From Phylloscopus collybita (lineage: Eukaryota > Chordata > Aves > Passeriformes > Phylloscopidae), in the NCBI GenBank assembly GCA_027886175.1, contig JAJNNQ010000026.1:29530001-29594000 (forward strand): 64,000 bases of DNA, given 5' to 3'. Positions within the stretch are counted from its first letter, which is position 1. Each line of letters opens with the position of its first letter. Below, piece after piece: positions 13,511 through 24,900 of the stretch. The position numbers and the translations under genes were made by a program. The notes below the pieces were generated by a model, which was given only the letters and a program-made list of their open reading frames with translations, did no database searches and had not been told where the DNA came from.

Positions 13511-13527
13511 CTTTTTTTTTTTTTTTT
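13511..13527. repeat. Poly-T tract
   Basis: A run of about 16 T, the second of the pair in this stretch. Confidence 0.85.
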
Positions 13528-13915
13528 CCAATTCCAGCCTATTTCCTTTAATATACACTCAGCTTTAGCTTAAATCCTTTGTTTAATGCTCTCTTTCTGT
13601 TTAGACCAGAAGGATAGGTCAAAGGTCCTGATTCTGGAAGCTGATATAGAGCTATTCTGAAGAATGAAACTAAACAGCAAATAAATTTCCCACTGGGATA
13701 CCTTATTCCCTCAACAGTTTTACCTTGTTTTAGGGATCTAAGGAGATAAAACAGCACCTAAATGAGCTAGATGTGCTCCATACTTTCAGTTACAGTACTA
13801 TCACTTCAATCTATCTGGTTGCCCAATAAAACCGATGCAGAGACTACATGACTTTTTCTAACGTTTGGAAGATTTAACAAAATACTGAATTCTGGTTTTG
13901 TGTTCCTATAAGGGT

Positions 13916-13942
13916 TGTTTTGTTTTGTTTTGTTTTGTTTTT
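13916..13942. repeat. (TTTTG)n microsatellite
   Basis: About five tandem copies of TTTTG followed by a T run. A similar (GTTTT)n tract lies at 28834-28866. Confidence 0.9.
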
Positions 13943-14969
13943 AATGTCTTGATGATCCCATCAGATTAAGCCATCGCAACTCAATTTATTTCCACCTTTA
14001 TTTTTAATGCAGTAATTTTTTAGCAAACCCAGAAAAAGAAAATAATAATTCACACATTGCAACATGGATTCATGTTTCTAAAACCATATAACCATTCACA
14101 AAGCTGGTTGCAATTTACAGACTTGTGTGTTGTGGGCAACAATATTTCTACTAGAAGAATATTTTTATGTAGCACCCAGCAGAATACAGTTAATAATGCA
14201 TTGCCTAGCATTTTGAATAATTTTAGCAAAGGAATAATTTTAGCACTATAAACTTACTTGAGATGAGTTTTCCCCAAAAGATCTTCTTTATGGCTCTGCT
14301 CATAAACTCATAAACTCATTACCTATCTTATTGACATACCTCTCTAACTTTCTTTTCATAGTAAATATAAAGCAAAATGAAGTAAATTAAAAAGATGCTT
14401 TCCTAAGTGAAAAATTGTAGGTGTTTACAGAATGCATTCTAAAAAACTCTCTCAATTGAAGCTTATTTAATACACCTGGTTTGACTGGAATTCATATTAG
14501 AGATTTGGTGAAAACCTGTGCATTTCTGATCTTCCACTTACTTTCTCCTCATGATTACATTATCTCTTTCCTCTGCTTGATTCCTTTTGACTTCTTGTTT
14601 CTCAAACCTGGCTTACCAAGACTGTATCCTGCTGGATATACTTGTTAGAAGTAATATTTCCTTAATAATACTGAAAAATTTATCAGCTGGTGCACCTCAC
14701 ACATATATTTCCCTTTCACAGATAAAAAAATGCTGGCAACTCTAGACATGCCATATTAAAACTCTTGTCCTCTTCCTTTTCAATTTTCAGTTGACAATTC
14801 TACTGACAAAAAGTTTTGTATGTTAACCACAAAGTGTTTCATTTTATGTCTGTACTACCCATCTTTAATGTCTGATTATCGTGATTCTCAAGGTCATCTG
14901 TTCCTTTCTATATTATTTCTAAGCACTGCTTGATGATATTTCCAACATGGTGTCTTTGGCAACCTTCAT

Positions 14970-15195
14970 TATTATATTTCTAATATCCATGCCAATATCA
15001 CTAATGAAATTATTAAATAACAGTGATCTCTGACCTGATCTTTGATTTTTTGGTAGCCAGTCTGATAATTTTCTGTTTTAGTTCTTCCTGTTTGCATTCT
15101 CTCTGTTGCAAGCTGTCTATTCATCTTATAATTCCTCTGTTAATCTCTGGATTTTTCCCCTTTGTAATATTTCCAGTGTTATGCCACATTAAACT
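14970..15195 (-). mobile_element. Probable ancient LINE relic (CR1/L3-like), antisense
   Basis: The plus strand carries phrases typical of reversed LINE reverse-transcriptase sequence of the CR1/L3 group: 'aatgaaattattaaataac' followed by 'gatctttgattttttggta'. The reversed copy of the 'LFNIFINDL' region of CR1-type RT looks like this. The copy is heavily eroded and no reading frame survives. The assignment rests on my memory of the family, and the left boundary is a guess. Confidence 0.4.
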
Positions 15196-15202
15196 CTTGA
15201 CT

Positions 15203-15876
15203 GAATCACCAAATCACAGGACTGTTAGGATTGGACGGGATTTCTGGAGCTCATCTGGTCCAGCATGCCTGCCAAGGCGGGGTCACTAGAGCAGGTGACA
15301 CAGGAATGGACCCAGGTGGATTTTGAAAGTCTCCAAAGAGGGAAACTCCACAACCTCCCTGGACAGCCTATTGAGTGCTCTGCCACCTGCAATGTAAAGT
15401 TCTTGCTCATGTTGAGGTGGAATTTCTTATGTTTTAGTTGACCTAGACTAAACTTTAGTTATGACCTAGGCATCTTATCCTGTTGCCTGGCACCACTGAA
15501 AAGAGTCTAGTGCCTTCCTCTTGGCACCCACTTTTGAGATGTTTGTATGTATTGATGAAATCCGCTTTCAGTCTTTTCCAGACTAAACTGGTCCAGAACC
15601 TAAAATCTTTCCTCATAAGAAAGATACTTCAGACTCCTTATAACGTTTATGGCCCTCCAGTGGACCCTCTCCAGCATCTCCTTGTTTTTGTTGGACTGTG
15701 AAGATCAGAATTGATATGGCCTCCAGATATGGCCTCACTAGGTCAATAAGAGGGAGAGGATTACCTCCCTCAATCTGCTGGTCACACTCTTCCTGGTACA
15801 ACCCACAACACCAGTGGCCCCCCTGGCCACAAAGGCACATGACATAATGAAATTCAGGTGGATTTGCTTTATGACC
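15203..15876 (-). mobile_element. CR1 LINE, 5'-truncated copy
   Basis: On the plus strand it begins with the reversed CR1 3' end (AATCACAGGACTGTTAGGAT, then 'ttggacgggatttctgg'). It runs through the reversed 3' UTR and ORF2 C-terminal region ('gagggaaactccacaacctc', 'ctcatgttgaggtgg', 'cctccagtggaccctctcca', 'acctccctcaatctgctggt'). The orientation is therefore minus, with the 3' end at the left. The reading frame is broken by many stops. The right edge runs straight into a (TTTTC)n array. A related copy of the same subfamily is at 39010-39350: both have the 'gagggaaactccaca' and 'ctcatgttgaggtgg' blocks. Confidence 0.9.
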
Positions 15877-16070
15877 TTTTCTTTTCTTTTCTTTTTTTTT
15901 CTTTTCTTTTCTTTTCTTTTCTTTTCTTTTCTTTTCTTTTCTTTTCTTTTCTTTTCTTTTCTTTTCTTTTCTTTTCTTTTCTTTTCTTTTCTTTTCTTTT
16001 CTTTTCTTTTCTTTTCTTTTCTTTTCTTTTCTTTTCTTTTCTTTTCTTTTCTTTTTTCCCTTTTTTTCCC
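15877..16070. repeat. (TTTTC)n microsatellite, about 30 uninterrupted copies
   Basis: From 15901 to about 16050 the sequence is an unbroken series of CTTTT units (30 copies by line count). It is preceded by an imperfect start with a longer T run and followed by a T/C tail. One strand is all pyrimidine and the other all purine. The frames of lysine/arginine/glutamate on the minus strand (15613-16126) and of phenylalanine/serine/leucine on the plus strand are translations of this repeat and not proteins. The array abuts the 5'-truncated edge of a CR1. Confidence 0.97.
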
Positions 16071-19000
16071 CCATATAACAATGACTTTATGGAAGAATGT
16101 TGTTTTATTAATTTGTCGTAATTCACATTTTCAAACTTGTGTTACACATTTTCTCAATTTCTATATTCCACCGTGTATTAATCTTCTTCTTCAAAGTCTT
16201 GTTAACAGTCCAGGAGTTTAAGTCTTACTAAGATCAAACATACAGATGTCTAATGGGTCAGATCATAACTTTCTTGATTGAAAGAGAAGATACAAAGTTT
16301 TCAGTATCTCCATCTAATAATAACTTCCTGAGATCATGAAATTGCAAAAATCATCTGCTATTAAGAATTAAATTCCAGTTTTCTATCACCTTAATAACTT
16401 AAGTGCCTTTTCTCTCTTCATGTTAGCGATCTCCGTGTTTGCAAGTGTCTTGCTTTTGCTCTTGGTGTGATCCTTTTACTTGGCAATATCTTGCTACTTT
16501 TGATAATTTTTTTCCCCTGGGACTTTTTTTTTTTTCCAGAAGAATCAATCTCCCCTTGCCTCTGAAGAACTTCACTTTGCCTAGTAGTTTCCACTTTTAA
16601 AATCATGGAACATAGACACTGATAAAAAAGAAATAAGAAAATTCCATCCTTCTGCAATACAGACCCTTGATAATACTATAACATTTGTCTTTAGGAAATA
16701 CCAGGCATTCCTTAAAACTCAATATCTGTTTCTTCACACCCTCAAAGATTTTAGTTATCATTTTACCTTTTAACTTTGAACACCTGGGATTTGGCTTTAT
16801 TTTAATTTGTTTGGGTTCTTAATAGAAGTTTATTTTCAATTATTAGTCTTTCAGCTCTGTACTGCCCCTAAAATAAAGACAGTTGGTTTTTCTTCCTTTA
16901 GTTTGCTGAAAAAATGTGTAAACTTTTTCCCTGTGAATATCTGGGTAATTATTGAAAATATTTCTCAATTTGATGCTTAAATGAAAGAAGGATTAGGTTT
17001 AAAAACAGCTTATTAAGCTTAACAGGGAAATTTCTCCAGCTTTTGCCAAAGTTTTCCAGACAGATTTTTCTCTCTTCCATACTATTGAGTAATTTGTGTC
17101 TGCCCTTTTCTCCTATTCTAAGAGACCACATTATTGTGGAATTCCTTTCTCCTTTTTTTTTATTTGCTAGTTAGACTTCTCCTGTATTGCTGATCTTAAG
17201 TGAGCATGAATGTTTTTACTTGATAAAGCTCATTTGGCTTTTGAATGTTATTGGATAGCTGCGCTTACAAAATAAAGGAGCACTCACCACTATATGAATT
17301 CATTTTGATGTAGTTACATAAAATGTTCCTAATGTAGGACAGATGTATTATGAAGGGATATATTAATATGAAATACGAGTTACAGAAACCTCTGCTTTAA
17401 ATTTTTGTCAAGGTTAAAAGGAAGTAAAAAGTTAAATGTTTTTCTGTAGTAGTCTGTGAAACATGAGGTCTATATGCTGCTAGGACATGTTTGAAAAATA
17501 CAATGAATCCCTTTAACACCTCATCCATTCAACCAACCAGCTGTTTGCAGAATTTTAAAACAAGAAATAATGACAAGGGTAAGAAGTTTTCCACATATTA
17601 ATTGCAGCAAGATGGTGAAAGACAGATAAAAAAGATGAAAATTTGTGGTAAAAAATATCACCTAAGAAGATATGTATGACATAAATTATGTATAGGGAAA
17701 ACCACTGCAAGTAATTTTTAGATTCAAGCTGCTGGATGACTGAACTCTAATCATTTGTTTACTTGCACACCAATACTTTTATTTGTTGTTTGTTTAAATA
17801 AAGAATGAGTCTTCTTTCAAGGTGTGTGAACATTTTGAAAAGGCAGATGTAGTTTGGGGAAGCCAAGTGTGACTAGGAGGTGACGAGCCAAACTTTCGAA
17901 CTACTAAACTGGAGCAGGAGTGGAAAGGCTTGAAACAGACAACAACTCTATCTTCAGCTTCCGCTGTCATTCATATCTGACATATAAAATATTCTTTGTG
18001 GAATATTCAGCTTCACATTGAGATGATGAGCTGACCATGTAATTGGTATTCAGGGTTACTTAAGCAGACTTCTAAGACATGCTGAAGATAAGATTTATGG
18101 AAGTTTGTAGGAGAGGTGATGATGATAGCAATAGAAGCAATAAGAAGAAAAAATAAATTTTGGAAAAAAATCATACCATAGTGAAATACCTGCATGAACA
18201 TTTTTAGTTGTCTAAAACTCAGTTATTAGAGAGTAAGCAAAGTCTGGAACACAAAATTAAGTCTACCTATACATGGGTTAGAGATACCTATGACTGTTTG
18301 GGTTTTGAGGGAGTTACTTGTTTGGTTTTTGTACTTTATAGCTATATAGCTAGGAAGTACCTATTTTGTAGCAATATTAGGAATACCAATGTACTTTTGA
18401 CATAGGACATCACCAGTCTTACTAGACATTTTCAACAAATGAAACAATGGATTCTATACGTAAATTACTTTCTATGTGTTGTTACATGGTCTGCCTTTAG
18501 TGCAGTCTTTTGAGGTGAACTTTTAGAGCTTTGAAATTTTTTTTGAAAGTCTAAGTATTAAGTGTATAAGTAAAGGAGGACTTGGTTCACTTCTTCACTG
18601 GAGACAAGATAAATAAAAATATTCAACAGTTCATTGAACATTTTATAGGCTTTCTGGAGTTTTGTTTTCGATGTCAGTGCCATAGGTCTTTAGTCGCTTC
18701 CTAAAACAAGGATTAGATCAATTTCTTTTCCTAAAATTCCTGAAAAAAAATCCCCAAAAATATAATGCTCAGCTGGCTGCTGACTTACCTTGATATCCTA
18801 ATTGCCTTGTGGGATGTTCTAACAGTTTATGGAGATTAATAGGATACAGAAGTTCTATATGGTGCACATGGACTTTTTACTTTGTTGTAGAATGACCCTT
18901 ATACCTGCCATTGAAAAACCCAAGGAGTTAAAATTCCAACTGAAAACATTCAGGGACACAGTGAGGCTACAAGAAGTCTGTACTTTAAGACTGAAAAGGG

Positions 19001-21289
19001 GCTGGAAAAGGCACTGTTAAAAGTTTGTTATTCAGGACTCTTTCTAATTGTTCTGGCTGGAGAATTTTTGGCAATTCTGTGCTAGTATTCATCAATATTC
19101 TTCAAAGAAAATAAATGGGAACATTAAAACTCTTCCTATTTTTATATTAGGAAAAAGCTAAGTGAGAAATAACCTTGAGGTGTAGCTTTCAAAGTCTGCT
19201 TGGAAAAGGAAAGGGGAAAAACCACACCAGCCCTGAATCTAAATATCTTCTGCGTCCTTTAAAATCTAAGATTACTATGCATTAAGAATAAGCACAATGC
19301 AAAACAAACAAACAAACAAACAAACAAACAAACAAACAGAATTGTAACATGTTGAACTGCTGAAAGCAATGCTTGAATGCTTTTATTTATAATAGGTCTC
19401 AATGTAATTTATAAGTTATTAAATATTCGCAATGTTTGTTTTATGCTATAATGAGTCCCTTTACGGTTCTTCTTAACCATTTCAACAACACAGTCATTTA
19501 CCTATTTTTTCTTTCACAGCTGAAAGCAAAACAAAAGGAATACCTGACATAAATTCCTGTGCTATTTACTTTCTTCTAATTCCTTTTTTTCAGTCCACTA
19601 CTTCCACTTCAATAAAGATGATGTCATTCTGGTATTACTTTAATTTTAATATTTAATTTCTTATCAAAATTAAAATTCAGTAGAGTTTTCCCAAGGGCAA
19701 CAATTCTGTAGAGTACATGTGCCTGAAGTTCAGACATATTTTCTAAACATCAAGCAATGAAAGACTACCATTTGGGAATTAATGATTTACCATATATGAA
19801 GGCTGAAAAGAAGGTTTCCTTTGCTGCATTTGTTTTGGGTTTTTTGTTTTTTGGGGGTTTTTTCTGTATTGTCTAAGCACAGTTCATGTTTATGAATGAG
19901 TATAAAACAAATATTATTAGTACATTGACAAAAAATTAAAAGAAGAAAGTTGTTTTTATTCTAACTCTTTGGGGCTAAATACCTCAAATATATCCTTTTA
20001 ATAGAAATAGGTTTTTTGATAGACCTTAGAAGCTGTGGGTATCAGGGATGAAGTACACTGTGGGCTATTTTGTAAAGTCATCTTAATTTCTTCCACTGTA
20101 TTTATTTTTGTATTTGAGTACTACTGAGTTAGGATTTTGTATTAGTAAAGTTCACAGCTGGGGAATTGATCTTCAGGGGAATTCTGGGTGCAAAAAGACA
20201 GGGCCATGTCTGTTAATTAGCAGGAAGCAGGTAGATATCATTACTGTAGGTCAGAAAGTATTACAAATGATCCCCTGAGAAAACCTTTTAAATGAATGAT
20301 GGGAAAAAATGTAAAATAACAATACTTTCTTTATGGTCTCTCTCATTTAGATTTGGCTGTTGGAACACAGATGGACAATGCATAAATCACTACATGGGTA
20401 GTGCCATGAGACTCCTAAAATATCCATGGTTTAGTGAGAGAAGTTAAAGACAAAGACAGATTGAAATAGATATGCATTTACATTTTCTATTTTAAACTGA
20501 ATCTTCTGTTTTACTGCCACATGAATTCCAGTATTTGATATCTCTCCATTGGAAACGGCAGAAGCTGCTCTTATTTCAAAGCAGTTCCTTGCTGCCTGTT
20601 ACCTTTTAGGTGTTGATCAAGGTTCATGAAAGTCTTGTATGTTACATATGTTCTCTGACTGAAGATGTCTTATCTGATGGTTTATTGCTTTTAACACTTC
20701 CCAGTGCAATACCTATCACACTTTTCTTAATTAACTTAATCTGATGATGTTTGCCAGATATAGGAAAATAACACCATATCTAATCAGGCAAATCTGAAAC
20801 ACTTTACATTTTAGTAATTTCAGTTTATTTTAGTAATTTCTGTTTCCTTCCTAATTTTGCCAACCACAATAGAATTCATCTCATTTAACCTTAGGCTTGA
20901 TAAATTGTTTAATCTTAGCTCCATCTACAGACAATGAAAAGAGACAGAGATGCTTTGGAGTAATTTCTTCTGCCTATTCATGTAGTTAGAGTTACTTCTC
21001 TCAGTAAAGGAAGGTCCTATTAAGCTGCATAGGTATGTCGTGGGCCAGCATTGGTTGGCTTCCAAACCTACATCTAGCCGCTGTCTTAAAGAGTGCTGGG
21101 GAGAAAATAAGATGCAAAAACTTGGGATACAAGGATAGGGAGACCTCTTACCAATTAATGTCATGGGCAAAGTAGTCTCAGATTTGGGAGATTTAATTTA
21201 GTTTGTTGTCACTTAAAATAGATTTGGATAACAGCAAGCTGAAAACAACACTTCCACCCTGTTCATTCCTCACTGCTTCCAGTCTCACC
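16071..21289. other. Unique AT-rich DNA, no gene seen
   Basis: In 5.2 kb I recognise only a short T run near 16527-16539 and the (AAAC)n tract at 19300-19338. None of the frames here exceeds about 80 codons, and none has a domain I recognise. Ancient repeats beyond eye recognition are possible. Confidence 0.55.
19300..19338. repeat. (AAAC)n microsatellite
   Basis: About nine tandem copies of AAAC with no interruption, embedded in unique sequence. Confidence 0.95.
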
Positions 21290-21743
21290 CCAACTGACAT
21301 ATAACTAACCATCAGTAACAACTCCTCTCTGCCACTTCATCCTCAAGTCTTCCCCACTGTAGCTTGGGCTCTCCATTTTCCACAACATTTCAGGAGAATC
21401 TAACTTCTCTGGTGTCGGTGCTCCATGTGTGTGGATATCTACTCCACCATGGACTTTCCCACTGGCTGCAGGCATCGTCTTATTCTCTTCCTTCTCTGAC
21501 CTTGGTGTCTGCAGGGTTGTTTTTAACACTTTTTGTTCCATCCTCCCTCTGTTAAGTGTTTTAAACCCTTTCTTGAATACATTTTCTGTGGGGTGTCCCC
21601 AGGTTAGCTGTACCCTGCGGTGGGTGGGTTGGATCCAGTTTGAACTATCTGTGTCTGACGCAGGGCAGCCCTGGCCTCTCCTCAGAGGAGCCCTCTGCAG
21701 CCCTTTCTGCCAGCAGCTTGTCAGCAATGCCCCATACAACACA
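21290..21743 (-). mobile_element. Retroviral LTR fragment, U3 side
   Basis: The stretch resembles a well-known avian ERV LTR read in reverse: 'ggatatctactccaccatgg', 'ccactggctgcagg', 'gaccttggtgtctgcagggt', and a right end 'cccatacaacaca' that gives a minus-strand LTR start TGTGTTGTATGG. Only the 5' (U3) side of the LTR is present and the left end is eroded. The fragment at 49909-50450 appears to carry the opposite side of the same family. The 145-codon minus frame at 21305-21742 and the plus frames at 21364-21752 lie inside this LTR and are not genes. Confidence 0.65.
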
Positions 21744-22122
21744 ATATCTTGATGGCTAAAGGTAGGTAACAGGACAAGAATTTCTCAGGGATAGAATACT
21801 TAAAAATGTACTTAGGCAATTTTTTTGGAGGAGACTCTTAAGGACAAAAGAACTACACTTGCATGTGTATAGCATGTGCAAAGCCCCACAAAGAACTGAT
21901 TCAACCCAGTTTAGAAGTTTTGGTCAATGTATTTATTTCGCATGTAGGTGATTGTTCATACTCAGTTTAGGTGTGTATTTTCTTTTTTTTTAATTTATTG
22001 ATTTTAAATATTACTAGTATGATATATTATAAACAGTCAGTTTAAAGAGCTCAGAACTCAGTTTTTAAGGTCTGTAACATAGACCCTAGATAAAATTTTA
22101 GTATAGAGACTTGATTTATTTG

Positions 22123-22155
22123 AATATCAAATTAATAACTGATTAATTTGATATT
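22123..22155. repeat. Inverted repeat, 14-bp perfect arms
   Basis: The arm AATATCAAATTAAT (22123-22136) is the exact reverse complement of ATTAATTTGATATT (22142-22155), separated by the loop AACTG. It is very AT-rich, so the hairpin would be weak. It lies about 37 bases before a CR1 copy, but I see no functional link. Confidence 0.9.
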
Positions 22156-22191
22156 AAATATTGTTAAATATTAAACAATTATTACATATTC

Positions 22192-22330
22192 TAGGAAGAA
22201 ATTCTTTACTGTGAAGGTGATGAAGCAGGTTGCCCAGATGAGAAGAAGGCATCAAGGTCAGGTTGGATGGGGGTTTGAGCAACGGGATCTAATGAAACTT
22301 GTCCCTGGTGATAGCAGGGTGGTTGGAACT
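22192..22330 (+). mobile_element. CR1 LINE 3' region, left part of a split copy
   Basis: Sense-strand CR1 sequence: 'agaaattctttactgtgaag', 'caggttgcccagatgagaag', 'tcaaggtcaggttggatggg', 'tttgagcaacgggatctaat' and 'ggtggttggaact'. In intact CR1 copies the last phrase is followed within a few bases by 'gatctttaaggtccc'. Here it is cut at 22330 by another CR1. The sequence resumes at about 22507. Confidence 0.85.
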
Positions 22331-22506
22331 ACACCATAAAACTACACAATTGTTAAGGTTGAAAAAGACCTCTAAGACCATTGAGTCAAACTATTAGCCT
22401 AGCACCAATGTGTTGACCACTAAACCATTTCCCCAAGTGCTGCACTCTTGAATACTTTTTTCCTAACAAATCAAAATCCCACCTGGTGCACTTGAGGACA
22501 TCCTCT
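22331..22506 (-). mobile_element. CR1 LINE inserted into another CR1
   Basis: Antisense CR1. It starts with a decayed CATAGAAT-type 3' tail ('accataaaactacacaat') and 'tgttaaggttgaaaaagacc'. It continues through 'ccactaaaccatttccccaa' and, after an internal loss, 'cctggtgcacttgagga'. It sits exactly between 'ggttggaact' and 'gatcttcaaggtccc' of a plus-strand CR1, so this copy is the younger of the two. Confidence 0.8.
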
Positions 22507-22564
22507 GATCTTCAAGGTCCCTTTCAACCCAAATAATTCTTTTACTCCATGATTCTATGATCTC
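22507..22564 (+). mobile_element. CR1 LINE 3' end, right part of the split copy
   Basis: The sequence 'gatcttcaaggtccctttca' followed by 'cccaaataattc' and the tail 'ccatgattctatgatct' is the canonical sense-strand end of CR1. It joins in register to the part ending at 22330. The few bases around 22500-22506 could belong to either element. Confidence 0.85.
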
Positions 22565-23919
22565 TGGAGATGAGCAGATCTGGTGCCACTAATACTGTTT
22601 CATCAAATGGAGTGGAGAAAGATATAAATTATCACCATAAAGGGAATTCATATACATTATAGAGTTGCTTGACCTTTTTAGAGTTTCTGATATAAGGACA
22701 ATGTTAAAAATCATGAAACTGGTGGCTAGTAAATTCAAAGTTATGGTATAACCTGTTGCCTGTTTAAGAAGACTTGCATTAACGCATGATTCTCTAAATA
22801 GTTTCCTCACATCCTCAAGAAGAACGTTTCCAGAATAAAGCCATCTTAAAACACAAATTCAGCTAAAATATTTAAAATAACTTAAAAAAAATAGTGTCTG
22901 TGGGGAAGAAGATACTGCTGAGGATATTCTCCATTTGCTCATTAAAACAAAACTTTAAAAAAATTTTCTTAATTATTTAGATATATGTCTTATTCTTTTT
23001 TGACTGTGTTAAACTCATAAAATATTCCCAACCAATTCCCGTGTTAATATCAAAACTGATAAGGAATATTTTATACAATCCTTTATTAATGTTATGGAAA
23101 ATGTTGAATAAATAATAAATTCCTTGCTTTGTTGGCAGTATATTTGCTAGGGAAGACTGGTGATGGCAACTCAAGGTATAAAAGCTTTTGATACATCCTT
23201 CTGCAGTTTTTTTCTTCATCTCTTCCATCTTTAAAAGCAGTATAGAAACATAAATAAAAATTATATGACTAGATATTTCAAGGAATTACTAGTCAGGATC
23301 AGAGCCAGTTCTTGCTTTCCTTCAATAGAATAGAAATCTATGCTGACTTGCTACCAAAGGTTGTGACTGTATTACAATTCAACGGAATATGCTTATTTGT
23401 TACACTTGTGATCTCAGCCTGTGGCACAGCCCTCACATATAAAATCGTTCCATTGCTAGTAATAGCAATAAAGTTGTCATGGGCTGAATGGTATAGACAC
23501 AGAATTGATGTTTTTTCCCCTCCATCTCACCGGACAGTGTGGGAACCTTATGCTGCAGTTTCCCATGGTACATATAAAGAGTAATTCTTTTCTGAGGACA
23601 ACAGGAAAATGCACCTGTCCTAAAGTGAAGAAGGGCAGTATGTTGGAGGAAGCTCTGATAGAAGAGGGTAGTACATAAATATTATAAACATGACTTCAAA
23701 GGATCTACATTTACAAGTAGACACCTCAAGCAAGACACCTCCTTTGGAAATACTTTGGAATGAGAGCAGTCTAGCTATGTCACATCTCGTTTATACATTT
23801 GGTTTTTTAAGCAGATAACTTCATCAAAAAAATCCTCATTAACTTTATTTTCTACTTTCAACATTCATTTATTATAGCTGATTTACTCCATTCAACTTAA
23901 TATGTCTGCTCTTAATTAG
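22565..23919. other. Unique AT-rich DNA, nothing recognised
   Basis: The frames at 22589-22810, 22977-23228 and 23312-23584 are short, with no domain recognised and no repeat family assigned. Confidence 0.5.
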
Positions 23920-24260
23920 TTTCTTGACTTTGCAACTGAGACTACTTACAACACTGAATTTTGCTGAATGCTTTCTGAAAGTTTATGTGATGTGCATATC
24001 TCCTTTGTCTAGGTTGACAGCCATATCTTCTGAGAATTCCAATGAGTTAGTGAGTCTTTACCTCCCTTGCCTCTCCTTAGGCCATTTAAAAATAATGGCA
24101 TTATGCTGGCTGCTTTCCAGTCATCTCAGATTTCACTTGATCTATTTTGAAGAGCAGAAGTACATAAAAATGTCTGCCAAAGCTTCCTCAATTTCTCTGC
24201 TTATCTCCTTAACCCTTTTGGACATATGCTATTTGGTCATGGCCCAATCAATTTTAGAAG
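23920..24260 (-). mobile_element. Ancient CR1/L3-like LINE relic, antisense
   Basis: The plus strand shows the reversed order expected of CR1-type reverse transcriptase. A 'gaatgctttctgaaagttta' block (the 'AFD' region in reverse) comes first. It is followed by 'ccaatgagttagtgagtctt', then 'ttccagtcatctcagatt' (the reversed 'DW(K)' region), then 'tttggacatatgctatttgg'. All parts are diverged. The 121-codon plus-strand frame at 23924-24289 lies in the antisense of this relic and is not a gene. Boundaries are approximate. Confidence 0.5.
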
Positions 24261-24749
24261 ACATTTCATCTTATAATAACCATATTTGATACATTCTGTA
24301 AATATCCTAATTCCTAATCATTCATCTCCATAAATATGATTTCAGATATAGTGAAATACCTACTCTGATCCTTTATAAGGCCTTATAACCATTAACCTTA
24401 GAACCATTATATAGTATGTCCTCAATCCCGTTATACTCTTCTTAGGGGATAGATTGCAACATGAAAGTTTCTTTCAAGAATAAGGATGTGACCAGAGCTC
24501 AGGACTGGGCTAGGAAATTGGTTTTCATTCAGAATTTCAATTAATTTTGTGTTTCTTTCCTGCTCTAGGGAAGAAGCAGCCTGCAATTGAATTCCAGCTG
24601 ATAGTTACTTGCTTCTTTATGACAATTTGACTACCAAGAGATGTTCTCTTCAACGACCTCCAGACTGAAGGTTTGCAGCACCATTAGGGAAGGAAAAAGT
24701 ACTTTGCTTCTTTTGATAGACATGTCACAATCATCATGATTTTCTCTTG

Positions 24750-24900
24750 AAAGGACCTCAAGAAGTTAGGTAATCTGTCCTCTTATCCCAGAGTAAAATT
24801 GTTTGTGTTTTCTACTCTTAATATCCTTCAGTTATGGAGATTCCATAACCACCTTGAGCAATCTGTTCAATGCTTATTTAAACTTTAGATTTTCAACCAT
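24750..24900 (-). mobile_element. Ancient CR1 3' fragment
   Basis: Antisense CR1 3' end: 'gaaaggacctcaagaagtta', then 'ggtaatctgtcctcttatcc', then 'agttatggagattccataac', then 'cctt gagcaatctgttcaatgc'. The order and spacing match the reversed CR1 3' UTR. Divergence is high and the tail repeat is gone. Confidence 0.6.

Larger units (their letters stand above)
8909..14969. other. Unique AT-rich DNA with A/T-rich tracts
   Basis: Apart from the simple repeats listed separately (9526-9571, 11941-12062, 13429-13446, 13511-13527 and 13916-13942), no gene or transposon was recognised in 6 kb. Frames such as 9306-9533 and 10915-11166 are hydrophobic by virtue of T-rich sequence and show no domain. 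Confidence 0.55.

Noticed and set aside
15613..16126. Long lysine/arginine/glutamate frames on minus (153 and 85 codons) and phenylalanine/serine/leucine frames on plus
   Set aside because: They are direct translations of the (TTTTC)n array plus its CR1 flank.
19300..19338. Possible CRISPR-like or telomere-like array
   Set aside because: It is a plain (AAAC)n microsatellite with no spacers. No CRISPR array or telomeric TTAGGG run is present anywhere in the window.
21305..21752. 145-codon minus-strand frame and overlapping plus frames
   Set aside because: They lie within an LTR fragment. No domain is visible and frames are open on both strands because of base composition.
23924..24289. 121-codon plus-strand frame with hydrophobic stretches
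   Set aside because: It is antisense to an ancient CR1-like relic. Hydrophobicity follows from T-rich sequence.
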